Position numbers and translations under genes: made by a program
In this document: piece by piece, positions 50,061 to 62,456 of the stretch
Numbering within the stretch: position 1 is the first letter of the stretch
Layout of the letters: every line of letters starts with the position of its first letter
Notes under the pieces: model-generated
The model's database searches: none
The model's input: only the letters and a program-made list of their open reading frames with translations
Told to the model about the DNA's origin: nothing
Assembly: GCF_018691265.1 (NCBI RefSeq)
Contig: NW_024881261.1
Location: forward strand, 23,337,374-23,401,373
DNA from: Tyto alba
Taxonomy: Eukaryota > Chordata > Aves > Strigiformes > Tytonidae
DNA: 64,000 bases
Reading direction: 5' to 3'

Positions 50061-53000
50061 CCTCATTCCAGGGTGATATCTCCTCCTCCATGAAGGACAC
50101 ACCTTTTCTGATAAATCATTCTGTATGTTTACCACCTATACTGCTTTCAGCGTAAGTCCAAAGCACCCTGTTCCTTTCCCTGAGCTGGGTCTAGGGTAAA
50201 GGCCATGTATTTTCACTTTCAGTCTAGAATAGAGAGGTGTCTCAGCCACAATGTTGCAGTCTGAATCCTCCCTCTGCCTCTTTCTTGGATTCGACTGAAG
50301 CCTTATCAATAGCTCTGCCTCCTCTTCTCTCCTGTTTCCCACTGCAGCCCTGGTGGTCCCCTGCACACAGCACAGCTGCTTCTTCTTCCCTCTTGCTGAA
50401 GCTTATTTCTAAAATGCCTCCTCTGAGCAGATGTTTCCCATGTGTTTCACCCTTTATTTTCTTCCCCACCCCCACTTATTCCAATGTAAGTAACAATTCA
50501 CCTCCTTGATCTTTCAGATCCAATCCTAAAATAGTGCAAGCATCCCGTAATCAGCCTGCCCAGCTTGGTTCTGGGTCAGGCAAAAAACAACAGTCTCTGT
50601 CCTTTCCCCTATGATAATACAATGAGAGATTGAAAAAAAAAAATAAAAAAAATAAAAAATGTTTAACCTTGGCAAAGCCTTTAGTTCCCATTTCACCTTC
50701 AGACTATCACCTTCAGCTTTGTTATTTTTTGGGTTTCTTCCAAGGATGAAGTTTTATTTCTTGGAAATATTCTGTTCAGCAGGATTAATATCTGCATCAT
50801 TTGCCACTTTCCCTTCTACCTCATCCTCTTGTTTTCTAGCTGCTACTAAATTCTTATTTACAAATATAAATCTTAAGTATATAGATATTTCACAGGTCCC
50901 ATCCCCCTTCTCTGTGACATTTCCCTCTCTCCAACTGTCTTTCCTTGGCACCAGTGCCTGCAGTGGCAGTAGACTTTTACACAAATTACCTTTGCTCTGC
51001 TTCACGGTTTCAATATCAGGCCAATTCAAGCCAGTTTCACAAGCTTACGTTAACTGTAGATCAAACCTAAAAGGAACACGCTCCAGCTGGACTGGTACTG
51101 TAACCCCAATTTTAGGGTACTACAACTTCTGCTCACTTGGATGTAGAGATAGGTTTTGTGGGGAGAGGGATGGGTGCAGTGCTTCCATCCCGTCCAGTGC
51201 AATATTGTGTTTCTCTGAGGAGGCTTACTCACCTTAGGCCAAGTCCTGAACACTGTCATCAGTCTACAAAAGGACCATGTAACTGCACTCCATAGGCTGG
51301 TCGACCAGCCCTGCCCCAAGGAGTGGGTGAGCATCAGACCATAAAGTGCTAGCAGCTGCCAATAGATCAGATCAGCAGCAGAACACAAGCACCCAGAAAT
51401 CTGAAACTAGAGACTAAAGTCATGCAGATTTTGTCCAAACCAGGGTCAAATCCCTCTAGATGGAGGCTTACACAGAGACAGTCCACAAAGTACCTGCCAA
51501 CAGGAATTTTGTTATTTAAAGTCCTGACTCTGGTCTCAGTCCTGAGAAGGGAGTACTCCGTTTCTGTGTCCCACAGCCCTGGCACTTGTCACGCTGCAGA
51601 ACTGCTCACAGATGGACTTGAGCTGGCAGAGTTGGCAGGTGGGACGGACAGCGTGACCTGCCCCCTCACTTCACTGGCAACTGTGTGGGAGAACAAAAGC
51701 TGGTGACAGGATGTCCCTTTCCCAACAGCATTACTCCTGAATTTGCTGTCTCTGTGCAAGTAGCTCTCCAGCATTTGATTTCCCACATTCCGTGAGTGCT
51801 CTGATAAAAATTGCTGCATTCAGCCAAATGTTTAGTAACTCCTCTTATAGCTGTATACTAAAAATGACTGTGGGGGTGAGGTAAAGCAAAGAGAAGTGTA
51901 ATGGTCTGAGAACATTAAGTGCAGTACTGGGCAAAGAAAAATTTTGCATTCCAAATGCCACAGGTAGATTTGTTACAGAGACTCAATGGCCACGCAGGCA
52001 CTGAAAAGCCCTAGGCAAAGACCTTTGTTTCATTTCCAACCTTACCCAGTCTTTCTTCAGGACTTGAGCTGAGTCACTTCATCTTCTGATGTTTAATAAG
52101 CAGGCAGAAGTTTACACTAATGCTACATATATCAAGGTTGCATACCCAGAGTCTTTTACTATACTTGCACTTTGGTCAGATCTCAGATGAAACCTCAAGG
52201 CACCACAAAACAAAATTGGCAGAAACCTACATAATTTTGTAGCACTGCCATGAAATTATTTTTATGAACTACTAAGAACTTGCACTTGTTAGTTTTAATA
52301 GGCGAAAAGCTTCCCAGCAGTATGGGCAAGATTGAACGCATCTGAATGATGAATCTGGCTGTGTCAAAAGTGCTCTGGAGCCCTGCTGCTCCCAATACTG
52401 CCAACAGACAGCAAGGAGGAAAAGTAGCAGCTGATGACACTTCTTTCTCAACACCAACTATCTCACTGTTTCATGTATTCTTTCTCTTTGACAGTTTGGG
52501 TTTACCAGATCAGAGGACCTCACTTTTTTTTGTTTGTTTTTTTGTTTTTTTTTTTTTCTTCTTTTTAGGGCTATCTAGTGCCCTGGACAGCTTTGCTCAG
52601 AGCTAGCCCAGATAACAATATCACTATTTCTCTCTTCCTACACAGTCCACTAGACTTACAGATTTACTGGGATTCCATTTGGCTGGAAGCTCATTATGCA
52701 GTGTTTCCTGTAGCTCTCATATAGGACACATTCCAGGCAACAGATAAAAACATCTGTACTGCTCTTGTTATTGCTGTAAAAAAAAGAAAAGGGAAAACTA
52801 CAAGAAACCTCAAGAATTCAGCATCAAGTTAGAGAAAATAAATTAAGTTCTGGAAGCACCAAATCAATAAAAGAAGCTTCCCAAGTACAGCACAGAAGAA
52901 AAAAAATAAAGTGCAGAGCTCCAAAGACCAATAGGTAATGAAGGAACACTTGCATTTTGATCAGGGCAGACCAAAGAAACACTTAGTGCTTTTCAAGACA

Positions 53001-53404
53001 GAAACTCTCTCAGACTTTATTCCGTTCTCCTGGCATGCAGAGAATGTTGGTAGAAAGCCACCCAAAGTGTCCCATCCTCAAAATTTGCAAAAGGCTTTCA
53101 ATCAGATCTAGATACTGCAGCCATCTCTGCTTGAATGTTAAAAAGTAGCAAGAGAGAATTCTCCTGTCCATTTCATATTCAAATTTATATCTAACAACTT
53201 ATTTTCCATTCTTAGTTATCTCCTAAATTTGTTATATTGCTTCAAATCCTATTTTCACCCTTTTTACACCTTCTAATTTGTTAATTCCTAGACCTGCAAA
53301 TCCCCTTCTCCAGTCAATGTCTTCTCAGAAATCACTTGTCCTTTAAACATACCTCACCCTTCCTCCTATAAGCAGCTGTGCTGTATGTCATCATCTAGGC
53401 ATGA

Positions 53405-53505
53405 TTTAGACTGGAGGCTCTACAGTGCAAAGAACAGGTCTTATTTATGTTTGTGAATCCTTGTGTAACTATGCTGCTGTATAAATGTTTAATAGGAAAT
53501 AATGC
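53405..53505 (+). repeat. Possible ancient SINE tail
   Basis: 'ttagactggaggctctacagtgcaaagaacaggtcttatttatgtttgtgaatccttgtgtaactatgctgctgtataaatgtttaatagg' resembles a recurrent sauropsid repeat tail. In it 'ttagattgtaagctctttggggcagggactgtc...tgtttgtacagcgcctagca' leads into 'ataaataataa'. The match is by memory and distant. Confidence 0.4.
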
Positions 53506-55386
53506 ATTTGCTGGAACAAGCTGTGCACTAATACTCAGTGAGAATGGATATAATCCTTGCTCACTGTCAGAAGCTTCTGGAATTAAAAAAATAATGCAGT
53601 TGTTTCGTGACACTGCAGTTTCAGTTGAAGTGGTCTAATGAAACATTGTAGCACTGGAAATGGCCTTATCTACTCTCCATTCTTGAATTGTGATAGAGTT
53701 TGGGAGCTCAGCACTATGGATGTGGGGCTGCACTCAGCTACAACCACTGCACCTTACCTCCTTTCTGTTATGTACCTCCAGACCCCCACGTTAACAAAAT
53801 TTAAAACAAATATTTCAAACCTCAGCTTTCTCTTTAATGTTGGCTGAAAAGTTTAGAATGGTCCTGTCTGTTTTTCACACCACTCTTGGCATGATTTTTC
53901 TGTGGGTTTGAGGGTATCCTGTCCTGTATAGAATTAACTGTGAAATAGAAACCCCAGCAGCAGATTGGATGCATAGTTTTTATTTCAGGGACCAAATAGG
54001 AGCTGACTGGTTCATCACTGACACCACACAAGCAGTGAATGCTCAAGCAAACAGCGAATGTATGATGTCTTGGCCTCAGGGCCAATGAATAAAATATGGT
54101 GGTGATGCTAATGAAGAAAATCTAACAGGGCAGCAAGAGTGTCAGACCTTCATGTCATCTAGCCTTAGGTTAATGCTCATGGAGACAAACAAACCACATC
54201 ACAAATTTCCACAACCTGTACAAACAGAAATCTTTGGGCTTTGTTCTCTCTATATCAGATTGCTCCTAATGGTGGAGCTGGCGATGACAAGTCTTATCCC
54301 ATAATCTCAACAATTTGTGCACTGTTGACATGAAAGCCAGGGATAGAAAGAATCACTCGTGGCATGTTCATAGGGTCTCTGAAACACGGAGTGCTGGATG
54401 GAGTCCATCCAGCCATCTACCTCCAACACCGCATCCTAGGGTCAGGATCTCTTTCCTATTAATTTTAATACAGTTTCACTAACAGCACTCGATATTTTAT
54501 CCTTGAAAGAGATTTGACTAAGTGATATATTAAGAAGGTTTTCACAATTGTCAGTGTGCTTTAGGAAAGGAAAGAAAAGGAGCTATATCTGATGGAAGCA
54601 AATCCAAAATAAAGCAAAAGACAACTCCATTAGGAAAAATTCCTGTAACAGTGAAATCTATTGGACTTTATACAGTTTCTTCGATGGCATGAAAAATACT
54701 CCACTCCTTCAGTCACTTAGAAGTAGATTTGACCAGCAGTACAAAAATATATTTCAGGGAACACAGCTATATCAGCATGGCAGTAAAACAGATGAGCTAA
54801 TAACTCTTTTCCCTCATTTTCAGGATCATACATGACAAGAATTCAGCATTAGTCAAAACTTATTTACCTACAAACAACAGAATTTCCAGAGTTCATATTT
54901 GGTGGAAATTAGTATCTCTCTGGGAAGAAAGGTGTGCATCATTTATCAAGTGAGAAGTATTACAGTTCTGAAGGGGGTCAGGGAGGGGCAAAGCTATTTA
55001 GTGCAAATGAGTTAAGGATAAAGGTATTCAGAAAGATCAGAACAGAAACACTTTAGAAAATCTGCCCCCATATGACTCGAAGCTGAACCCTTAAGAGAAA
55101 TTCCCACTTACCTGCAAGTGTTCAGGTCTTGAGGAAAAAAAAAAAAAACAAACTAAAACCTGACTGCAGCTCTCTACCTATTGTAACTGGTGTCAGGAAC
55201 ACCTCCCCAGAAGGTATTTTCATTAACTTTTCAACTCATCAAATATCAGAGTTCACATGTGAGAGGATTTTCACAGAAAAGCTATGTTCCACATGGCTAA
55301 ACTACTTAGACTCAAACTAAAACGGGGAGGGGATCTTTAAACAGGTTAAGTTAAAGCGACATTTTTTTTTCTACTTGATCAGAGAC

Positions 55387-55403
55387 AAAAAAAAAAAAAA
55401 AAA
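55387..55403 (+). repeat. Poly-A run (A17)
   Basis: Seventeen A residues after agagac. A T9 run lies about 25 bases upstream (near 55362-55371), so the pair could anneal as a weak hairpin. Low complexity. Confidence 0.95.
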
Positions 55404-56734
55404 GTTAAACCTTTTCGTGAAGTCCTCATTGTTTGAGCAACATTATGTTCAGATTACAGTAACTGTTTTATCATCAGCTGGACAAGTAGTTAAGTAGTAC
55501 AATGCCTTTGTGCTTAACACAAATTAATTTGAATCAAAGAGAAGATGGAGATCCGTTCACTGATTTATTTTGCCTCTAAAGAACCCAGTTTCAAGTACTC
55601 AAACAAATAATCAAAAGAATAGGTAACTGAGCAACTAATCTTACATGACCAATTTAGAACTCACAGCTTGTAGGAACTGCAAACCTGTTGCTGAGAGGAA
55701 TCCAGACCTAATTCACAAAAATATATTTCTGTAGAAACCATAAAACTTCTTTCATAGCCATTTTGCTTTGTCTCTAGTTCCTTTCAGATGTAACAACCTC
55801 TGACTCAGATATAATTAGAAGAATTTGCATTAATTGTAGTACTAAACATATTTATGATACCTTGTATATTCACGGAAGACACACATCTTCAAAAGGTTTC
55901 AAGGATGAACTGCTAAGCCTCAGGGACTAAAAAGCCCTTTAAGACTGGGGTCAAGCTAGGCATTTAGATTCAAAAATAATAAATAAATCCATTTGCAGAC
56001 AAAGGCCTATTGTATACCACTCTTCCAGGAAAACCCATGGGTGGCTGAGAATTATTTGGGAAAAGTTTGCATAAATTGATTCTGAATCATTCACAATGTT
56101 TTCTTCCACACTGAAAAGAGGGGTCTATGGAAGGAAGAAAGCATTGGTGAGTTCACACAGGGTCAGGGAATATCTGTCTTTCCAAATGCAGAACTAGAAA
56201 ATGTTTATGGTTCGTGGAACACTGAAAGAGAGAACCATCACCTTCCCTGCCCATGACTCATTGAGAACCTGAGGTACCATCAGCTCCAGCTATGAGAGTG
56301 GGAGTACATTTAGAAGGTATGGCAGGGAGTGCAAATTGCAGCAGTCAAAGCTTGTGTGGTGTGATAGTTCAAAGGAACCACTTCCCACCCTCTGCTCAAA
56401 AGGAAGAAAAAACAAACAAAAAATAACCCAAAACCAAAAAATGAGTCCCACTGTTCCTCATCACACGTTGCTTTCTCAGCTACCAGGCAGACACCACCAA
56501 GCTAACATGTAGAGTTCATTAGAAAGCACAGACTTTTACTTAGGAGTTTTGCAGAGTCCTATAAAATTCTATAGAAATTAATCACTAGGTTACATAGTTC
56601 TTTGCATTAGTTCAGAAAAAACATAGAAATATCATGCTATATTATGTGCTTTTACAGTAACACTTATAGAAAAACATTATTCTTTATTCTTAACTCTGCA
56701 ATCATATGTTAACAATTATTGCCACAAAAGCTAT

Positions 56735-56825
56735 TTCAGTTCTTCCAAGTTATACAACTAGGCAGCAGGGACAGCTTTGAACTGTTGAACATCAGGTTCT
56801 TATTTACTATGTTATCCTATTTTTA
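56735..56825 (+). repeat. Possible MIR/CORE-SINE-like fragment
   Basis: 'ttccaagttatacaactaggcagcagggacagctttgaac' (about 56743-56782) parallels the MIR-type 'gcccaaggtcacacagctagtaagtggcagagctgggatttgaac' core, followed by a plausible 'caggttctta' (56791-56800). Strong divergence. Confidence 0.4.
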
Positions 56826-57446
56826 GGTCAAAATTTTACACATCTGCTGAAAGCACTTTCTCCACATCAGGCAATTCTCCTGATAAAACTGCTTCAGGTA
56901 TCAAGCTGCTGAGGAGAAGCAGTACAACCTTGATTCCCTGCTTAATTAGAAAACAAGACCTTCTTACAGAGAGCTAGGAAGACTCACAGACTTGGCAAGG
57001 GAAGGACACAGTGCATCCATTATGCCGTGTTATTTGTCCAGGAGTGATACATGAGTTAGGGTATAACCTTCGGGAATCATATTAACAGACACTGACCATG
57101 ATTTTGAGGTCAGTGTAGAGCTGCTATTAAATAGCTCTGTTCGTGTTCTGGTGCCTCTGAAACCAAGTGTTTATTCACTACCAGGTGGCCCAATCTTGAA
57201 CAGCACTTGCAACAGTCAGTACAAGCAGGATGGCCACTGTTGTATTCATCAACCTGAACCCTCAGCTTAGTTCTGATTCAGTGCAACTTTCCGGGGAACA
57301 CCTTTACATTGTGTTTAAAATACTGCGTTCAAAAATCAAGGAAGCAGTCATCTTCTGCCAATAGCTTTCAAACTCACTTTTCTGAAAGTTTCCATACTGC
57401 ATTTGAGATGAACACTGGGGAGAGTAACAGTGCATAAAGTACATAC

Positions 57447-57505
57447 CTTTGGCAGAGCTTTGAGAAAGAGAAGCCACAGCTCTACCGGTACGTTCTGGCC
57501 TCCTC
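57447..57505 (-). other. Candidate exon (unverified)
   Basis: On the minus strand a pyrimidine-rich stretch (ttttttcttttccag) precedes a 59-nt segment. That segment ends in AAAG followed by the donor gtatgt. Two of three frames are open. One reads as 19 codons with phases 1 in and 0 out, including PVELWLLFLKALPK. The other reads as 19 codons with phases 2 in and 1 out, including RRPERTGRAVASLSQ. The acceptor has the best pyrimidine tract of the candidates I found. I do not recognise the protein in either frame, and an open frame this short is expected by chance. Confidence 0.3.
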
Positions 57506-58592
57506 CTGGAAAAGAAAAAAGCAGTAATTGTTACAGAATACAATAACCTAATGCAGCTGTTAGAAAAATGAACTATAAAGTGTTCACTCAGTCTAAAATA
57601 AAGGAACCACCATCCTGGGGTCTGCTAGAAAATTTGCAATTTGTAGCCCATCTACTTCAACTAGTATTGTTATATTTTAAAGTTAAGAGTCACCATTTGT
57701 ACATGAATCAGTTTTTATGAGGCAAGAGCCTCCATGCCTATATGAAACCCAAGGCAACATCATCCATGTTTATTATTCTGCAAAGGGAAACAGTGCCAAA
57801 CTTCCTGCAACTCCCACTTTAGCTGCTGAAATCCAGAGAACTGAATGTGCTGCTGTTAGCATTTGGAGACAGGAATATGTTTTGATCTAATACATCAGAC
57901 ACAGGCTCTCTTGGTGACAACGAAGTACTAGATTCCACAGTATGTTAAAATAGAGCCAAATATGAAAACATTGTATGCAACTCATACAGAGTAACTTCTG
58001 CTCATCATCTTTAAAATTGTTCAAGAGTGTTCTAAACATTCTAAAAATACCATGGAAGTTGGTAAATAGTTAAATTCTCGTAGCTGGTCACATAAATGAC
58101 TGCTTGATCAATGTATACAAATGTTCTAACACTACTCTTACTATATTTAATACAGAGTTATGTGTGAGTCAGGACTAGGACAAAAATTCTCATGTACAGA
58201 GAAATCTGTTTTACAACTTTGGCCATCACTATTTAGTCAGGTGTCTTCCTATTGCCAAGGACACAGCCTATGGATACCTATATGTAGGGTTACAGTGGGT
58301 GTGCCACAGAGACAGTTCCCTCCTATGGACACTACTCTCCTGCTTCTTCACCTTGCAGTCTCTCAGGGCGGTGTCTCCTCCTGACTGAAGAGGTTGGCCT
58401 TTTCCTGCTCTTCCTGCAGGTCTTCCTAAGAATCAACAGGGAGCAGAACTGCCCAGACAGACTGACATGCAAAAGCTATTTAGAGTATTTCAACAAGATC
58501 TAAGCCCTGTAGAAGATCTGGTTTCAGGATCTCTGCTCAAGGTTAAGTCTAAGTTTTTCTCACCTCATTAAGGCTGTATAATAGGAACTCAC

Positions 58593-58681
58593 CTGACAAA
58601 CTCCCCACCTGCAACAGGCACTTCTCTATGTTTTCAAGAGAAGGTGATAGCAGCTGGGAAATTAATTCTCTGCTGCTGCCA
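58593..58681 (-). other. Candidate exon (unverified)
   Basis: On the minus strand, catttgttcttag precedes an 89-nt segment that ends in CAG followed by the perfect donor gtgagt. Only one frame is open: 29 codons, phase 2 in and phase 1 out, with a stretch that looks like an amphipathic helix (RELISQLLSPSLENIEK). The outgoing phase fits the PVELWLL frame of the segment at 57447-57505. No family recognised. Confidence 0.25.
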
Positions 58682-60140
58682 CTAAGAACAAATGATTAGA
58701 AATATCAGCAAGTAGCAGAATTCAACTCTGTACTCTCCAAGCCCAGTGTGAATGATACAAGCAGGGCCCTTCATCCAAACTGTCTTTCATCCCATGCTAC
58801 AGAACCTCAGGACAGGTACAGCTCAGTTTTGCATCATCATTGTATTTGGATCCTGATAAGGGAACATTTACACCTTTTGTATACTCCCAGTGAAAAGGTG
58901 TCTGTTCTCAATACAGAAGGCACAGCTTTTTGAAACTGAAAAGTTTCTCCCTGGTTCCTTGTTTGCTTCTCAAACGGTTAGATCAGTAAGTACCTATGGA
59001 TGGGCAAAAGACATCAGCTTCTCCCCAGTGAGAAGGACTCTATAGGATAAAAATTATTCATTCAGCTGGATGTATCATGTCCAAATCTCCCTTTAGTATC
59101 CTGGAAGTTTATGCGTGACTCGGGACAGCTGTAGTCCTGAAGCAGGATTGAAACAAACATCTCTCCAACACACCTTCTGTCACCTGGAAGGGTTCCTGCC
59201 TACACTGGCAGGCAATGCCTCACATCAAATAGTCCATCATCCTGTGCAGTAGAAGCCCTTCTGGGGAGCTGGTTTACACCAGATGCACAGCATATCACAG
59301 CTTTTCTATCTTACTGTTCCTTTCTCAGTCACAAGATTTATGCATGTGTTGATACTTTCTTGTGGGCACTCTAGTCAGTGAGGAATTTTTCCCTCCCCAC
59401 AATGTTGCTCTGAGAGTAAGTAAAATTCACATCAACTTCCCTACCTTTTCCTCCCTCTCGGAAAGCAACCCACCTCACCAGCTACTTGCATCCAGAAGGA
59501 CTAGGGCTCTATGAACACCTCATCCCTCTTTACCCCATCTCCTTAGGTTCTGAGCCTCATTTCCTCAAGAGTCAACAGATCAAGCCCACCACACCCGACA
59601 GTGAAAGGCATAACCATGCCATAGCACTGTTGAGTATACCAATCAGTTATCATGTAATACCTCTGATACTCTAAAGCCTCTTTCACCAGCAGAGACATTT
59701 TGCCTGCACACCTAGCCCAGCTGTCTGTCTTCCTGTGGCATTCAGCTCTTAATTTCTCACTTACTGTCTCTAAAGCAGACAGAGTAACACTATTCTACCC
59801 AATTTGGGTGCTATGATGTGCTGACATCCCTATAGAGGAACTCTAATAAAGAAAAAAGAGAGGCACACTACCAATGGCACAGCTGTATCTTCCCTTTCTA
59901 TCCTATACTTACTCTGGATCAAATCCCCTATCCAACACCTATCTCATGCTCTAATGCTGGTGATGTTACAGAAAACACAGAGGTTATTTTTTTTTTTTTC
60001 CCACTGTATTAATTTATGAGGAGCAAACACTGACTACTGGTTGCCTGTAATGTGTCAAACTTGAATTGTTTACCTGCACAAAAGCTTTCTGACTCAAACT
60101 GTGCCCTATCCTCAGCCACACTGCACAAATAAATGCCTCT

Positions 60141-60204
60141 GAAAACAAAAACAAAACAAAACAAAAAAGTCAGATCTCTTTTTTTTTAAAAAAAAAAAAA
60201 AAAA
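60141..60204 (+). repeat. (AAAAC)n tract and T9-A17 junction
   Basis: An (AAAAC)-like tract (about 60141-60168) is followed by T9 (60179-60187) running directly into A17 (60188-60204). The T/A junction is a perfect palindrome that can extrude as a hairpin. Confidence 0.9.
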
Positions 60205-62430
60205 CATTTGTTATGTTTTTGGCTAGAATGTAGAGTGAAAGGCTGAGAACAGTAAGGGGGATACATATACCCTGATTCCAGCAACATCGCTCAAGGAAAA
60301 TCATGGAGTTTTGAACATCACAGGAGAGCAAACTGCCTAAGTATACTGGAGCAAACATCATTGTGAATAGCAGTAGTAGTACGTGTTGCCATTAGATAAG
60401 TAACTCTGACACGAACCGTTCTTATCTACTGTTAATTCAGAGTGCCAAAGGACTGTTGTTTCCATTGGTTTGCAATGGAGAAATACTTTGGGAGTCCAAT
60501 TAAGTTCAGTCACTAACACATGATTCCTACACATATCCCTGAGGATCAGACGCACGTTGCAACTACATTCCTAAAAGCTAGAAAGGCAGTAACAGCAAAA
60601 TGAAATTCTGCTTTTAAACTGCTGATTTACAATTTGAAGAAACAGTATCCAGGATGCTACCCGCTCCTAGCAAAATGGTCTGGTGAGGGCAAAATATGCA
60701 CAGATTTCCTTTATGACAAGCACAATGGCCTAACTTTTGGTTAGGTGGCAGCCATGCAGCTTCCAAACAGCTTGAGCAAGATGAGAGTACAATATCTGAA
60801 TTATTAACTTCTAATTTAAGTAGTATGCAAAATGTACAGAACTTATGTTCTGACTGAGGCACTATTTTAGGGCTCAAGTAAATTTTCTAAATTACTTACA
60901 AGTGTGAAATGTCTGGATATTCAGGTAGGAGCAGCAAAAGTACATATCCTAGATACCATCAATAAAGATGCTGTGATACTGGAAGTTTCTGAAGGTAGGA
61001 GGAGATATTCTGGGCAACCTTCCCTGCATCTTGTGCAGAAATCTCATTCATAACTATCCTATTTCATTACCTCCTCCCAAACAACCCTTTTCAGTACTAC
61101 TTAATTACTGTTCACCATGAACTTTTTCACTCCCAGCCAATACTTCTGTTAAGCAGAAACGAGTTAGAAGACCTGGCAGCCAGAACATACCTGACAAATC
61201 TGGACAGTCCCCTGGATGCAAAACCCAGGAGGAAGCTTAAACAGAGATCTTTTGTACCCTAATATGAGCTATTCTATGACAGAAAGGGTAAAAACATTTC
61301 CCTGTTCTTTGATTTTGATGGAGTGAATATTGTCCTGAATTTACTGCACTGAGTGCCAACTACTGAACACCAGCCCCTCTCTAACCACATATCTTCAGGT
61401 GAATGACATGTCTTCCTATCTCTTATCCTTTTCTTCCCCAGAGCACACAGCTCAGCAGTACAGAGGCAGGACTTCAGCAGTGCCCAGCCTTAAAGGGTGC
61501 CAAAGGCAATGTTGGGGTCAGGCAGTCTGGTGAGATGCAGAGATTGGTGTCAGGCTGTTCAAAACTTCACTCTTTGTTGTAGCTGCATGCCGGGCCTTCT
61601 GATTGAGAAGGATCATTCAACCGTAGCATTATTATTAAACAGCGCACTCCTGAATATCTCAGGCAAAGTACTAAGACTCATGGGAACACAGGTTCTTCCC
61701 AAATTAGCTCCTGCCTTGTGAAACAGGTCCAGTGGGCTCCAGAGAACTTAGTACCGTCCTGTACTATTTTGAGCACTGTGAAGTCATTTGAAACTTAAGG
61801 TTTTGCATAAATTCTGGAATGACTGCACTTTTTAACCCTTCCAGGAGAAGGCTACAATGAGGTCCCTGAAATAAGCACTAAAATTTTCTGGAGATGAACT
61901 GTGTAGCTCAAGCATGCCGAAAAACAGGATCCGCATTTTAAAAAATAAAAATAAAATCAGTGCTCACACTATAGAGAAGCACGTTTATTAAAAAACAAAG
62001 AGCACATACATCCATCCTTCTACTCACAAGAGTTTAAATCAGTGACAATTCTTGCCTGCAAAAATTAGTCTAGCACATCAAAGGATGGCTGCTGTGTCAC
62101 TTGAAATAATGTGAAGGCTTTAATTTTTCACACACCTCCTGTGAAGGAGAAACATGTCCAGTTCTGCAGTGTATGTGATGCATCACAGAGTCAGCATCCA
62201 CATCTGTAAAACCTGAGTGTGGAGGAAAAAGTAGGAAGGACAGGGAAGAGAACAGTGTGTCACTGCCTCTGCCATTTTGGAGCACTTGTCCCTTTCCATC
62301 ACAAATTAAAGTAGTTCCTGTGCAAAGGTTTAACTCACAGCGTACAATGAAATTAAATCATTTTCCCCCACTTAGTCACTGACTTCCCATGCCTTTTTAA
62401 ACAAAGAGCCAGGAAGAGCATCAAGGAGCA

Positions 62431-62456
62431 CAGCAGCAGCAGCAGCGTTGCTGCTG
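62431..62456 (+). repeat. Short CAG repeat with inverted CTG partner
   Basis: Five CAG units and a trailing C-rich end (62431-62446) are followed at once by gttgctgctg. CAGCAG and CTGCTG face each other across a few bases, forming a potential hairpin. No open frame makes it a convincing polyglutamine tract. Confidence 0.8.

Larger units (their letters stand above)
45367..57440. other. Unique non-coding stretch, no gene recognised
   Basis: No gene recognised. Contents: MIR-like fragments (45570-45720, 49925-50060, 56735-56825), a T22 run (46109-46130), a G-quadruplex motif (49682-49711), and homopolymers at 47951-47963, 52524-52558, 55135-55148 and 55387-55403. The 192-codon open frame at 50659-51237 (+) is rich in F, S and L and unlike any protein I know; an open frame also runs on the opposite strand. 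The segment 46200-46520 has few homopolymers and several TAAT motifs, and could be constrained. Confidence 0.55.

Noticed and set aside
51231..51397. Minus-strand segment ending at AAG/gtgagt
   Set aside because: Open in one frame with tryptophan-rich random-looking translation; no link to other candidates.
51960..52095. Possible antisense MIR fragment (gagtcacttcatcttctgatg)
   Set aside because: Only one short phrase fits and the expected neighbouring motifs are absent.
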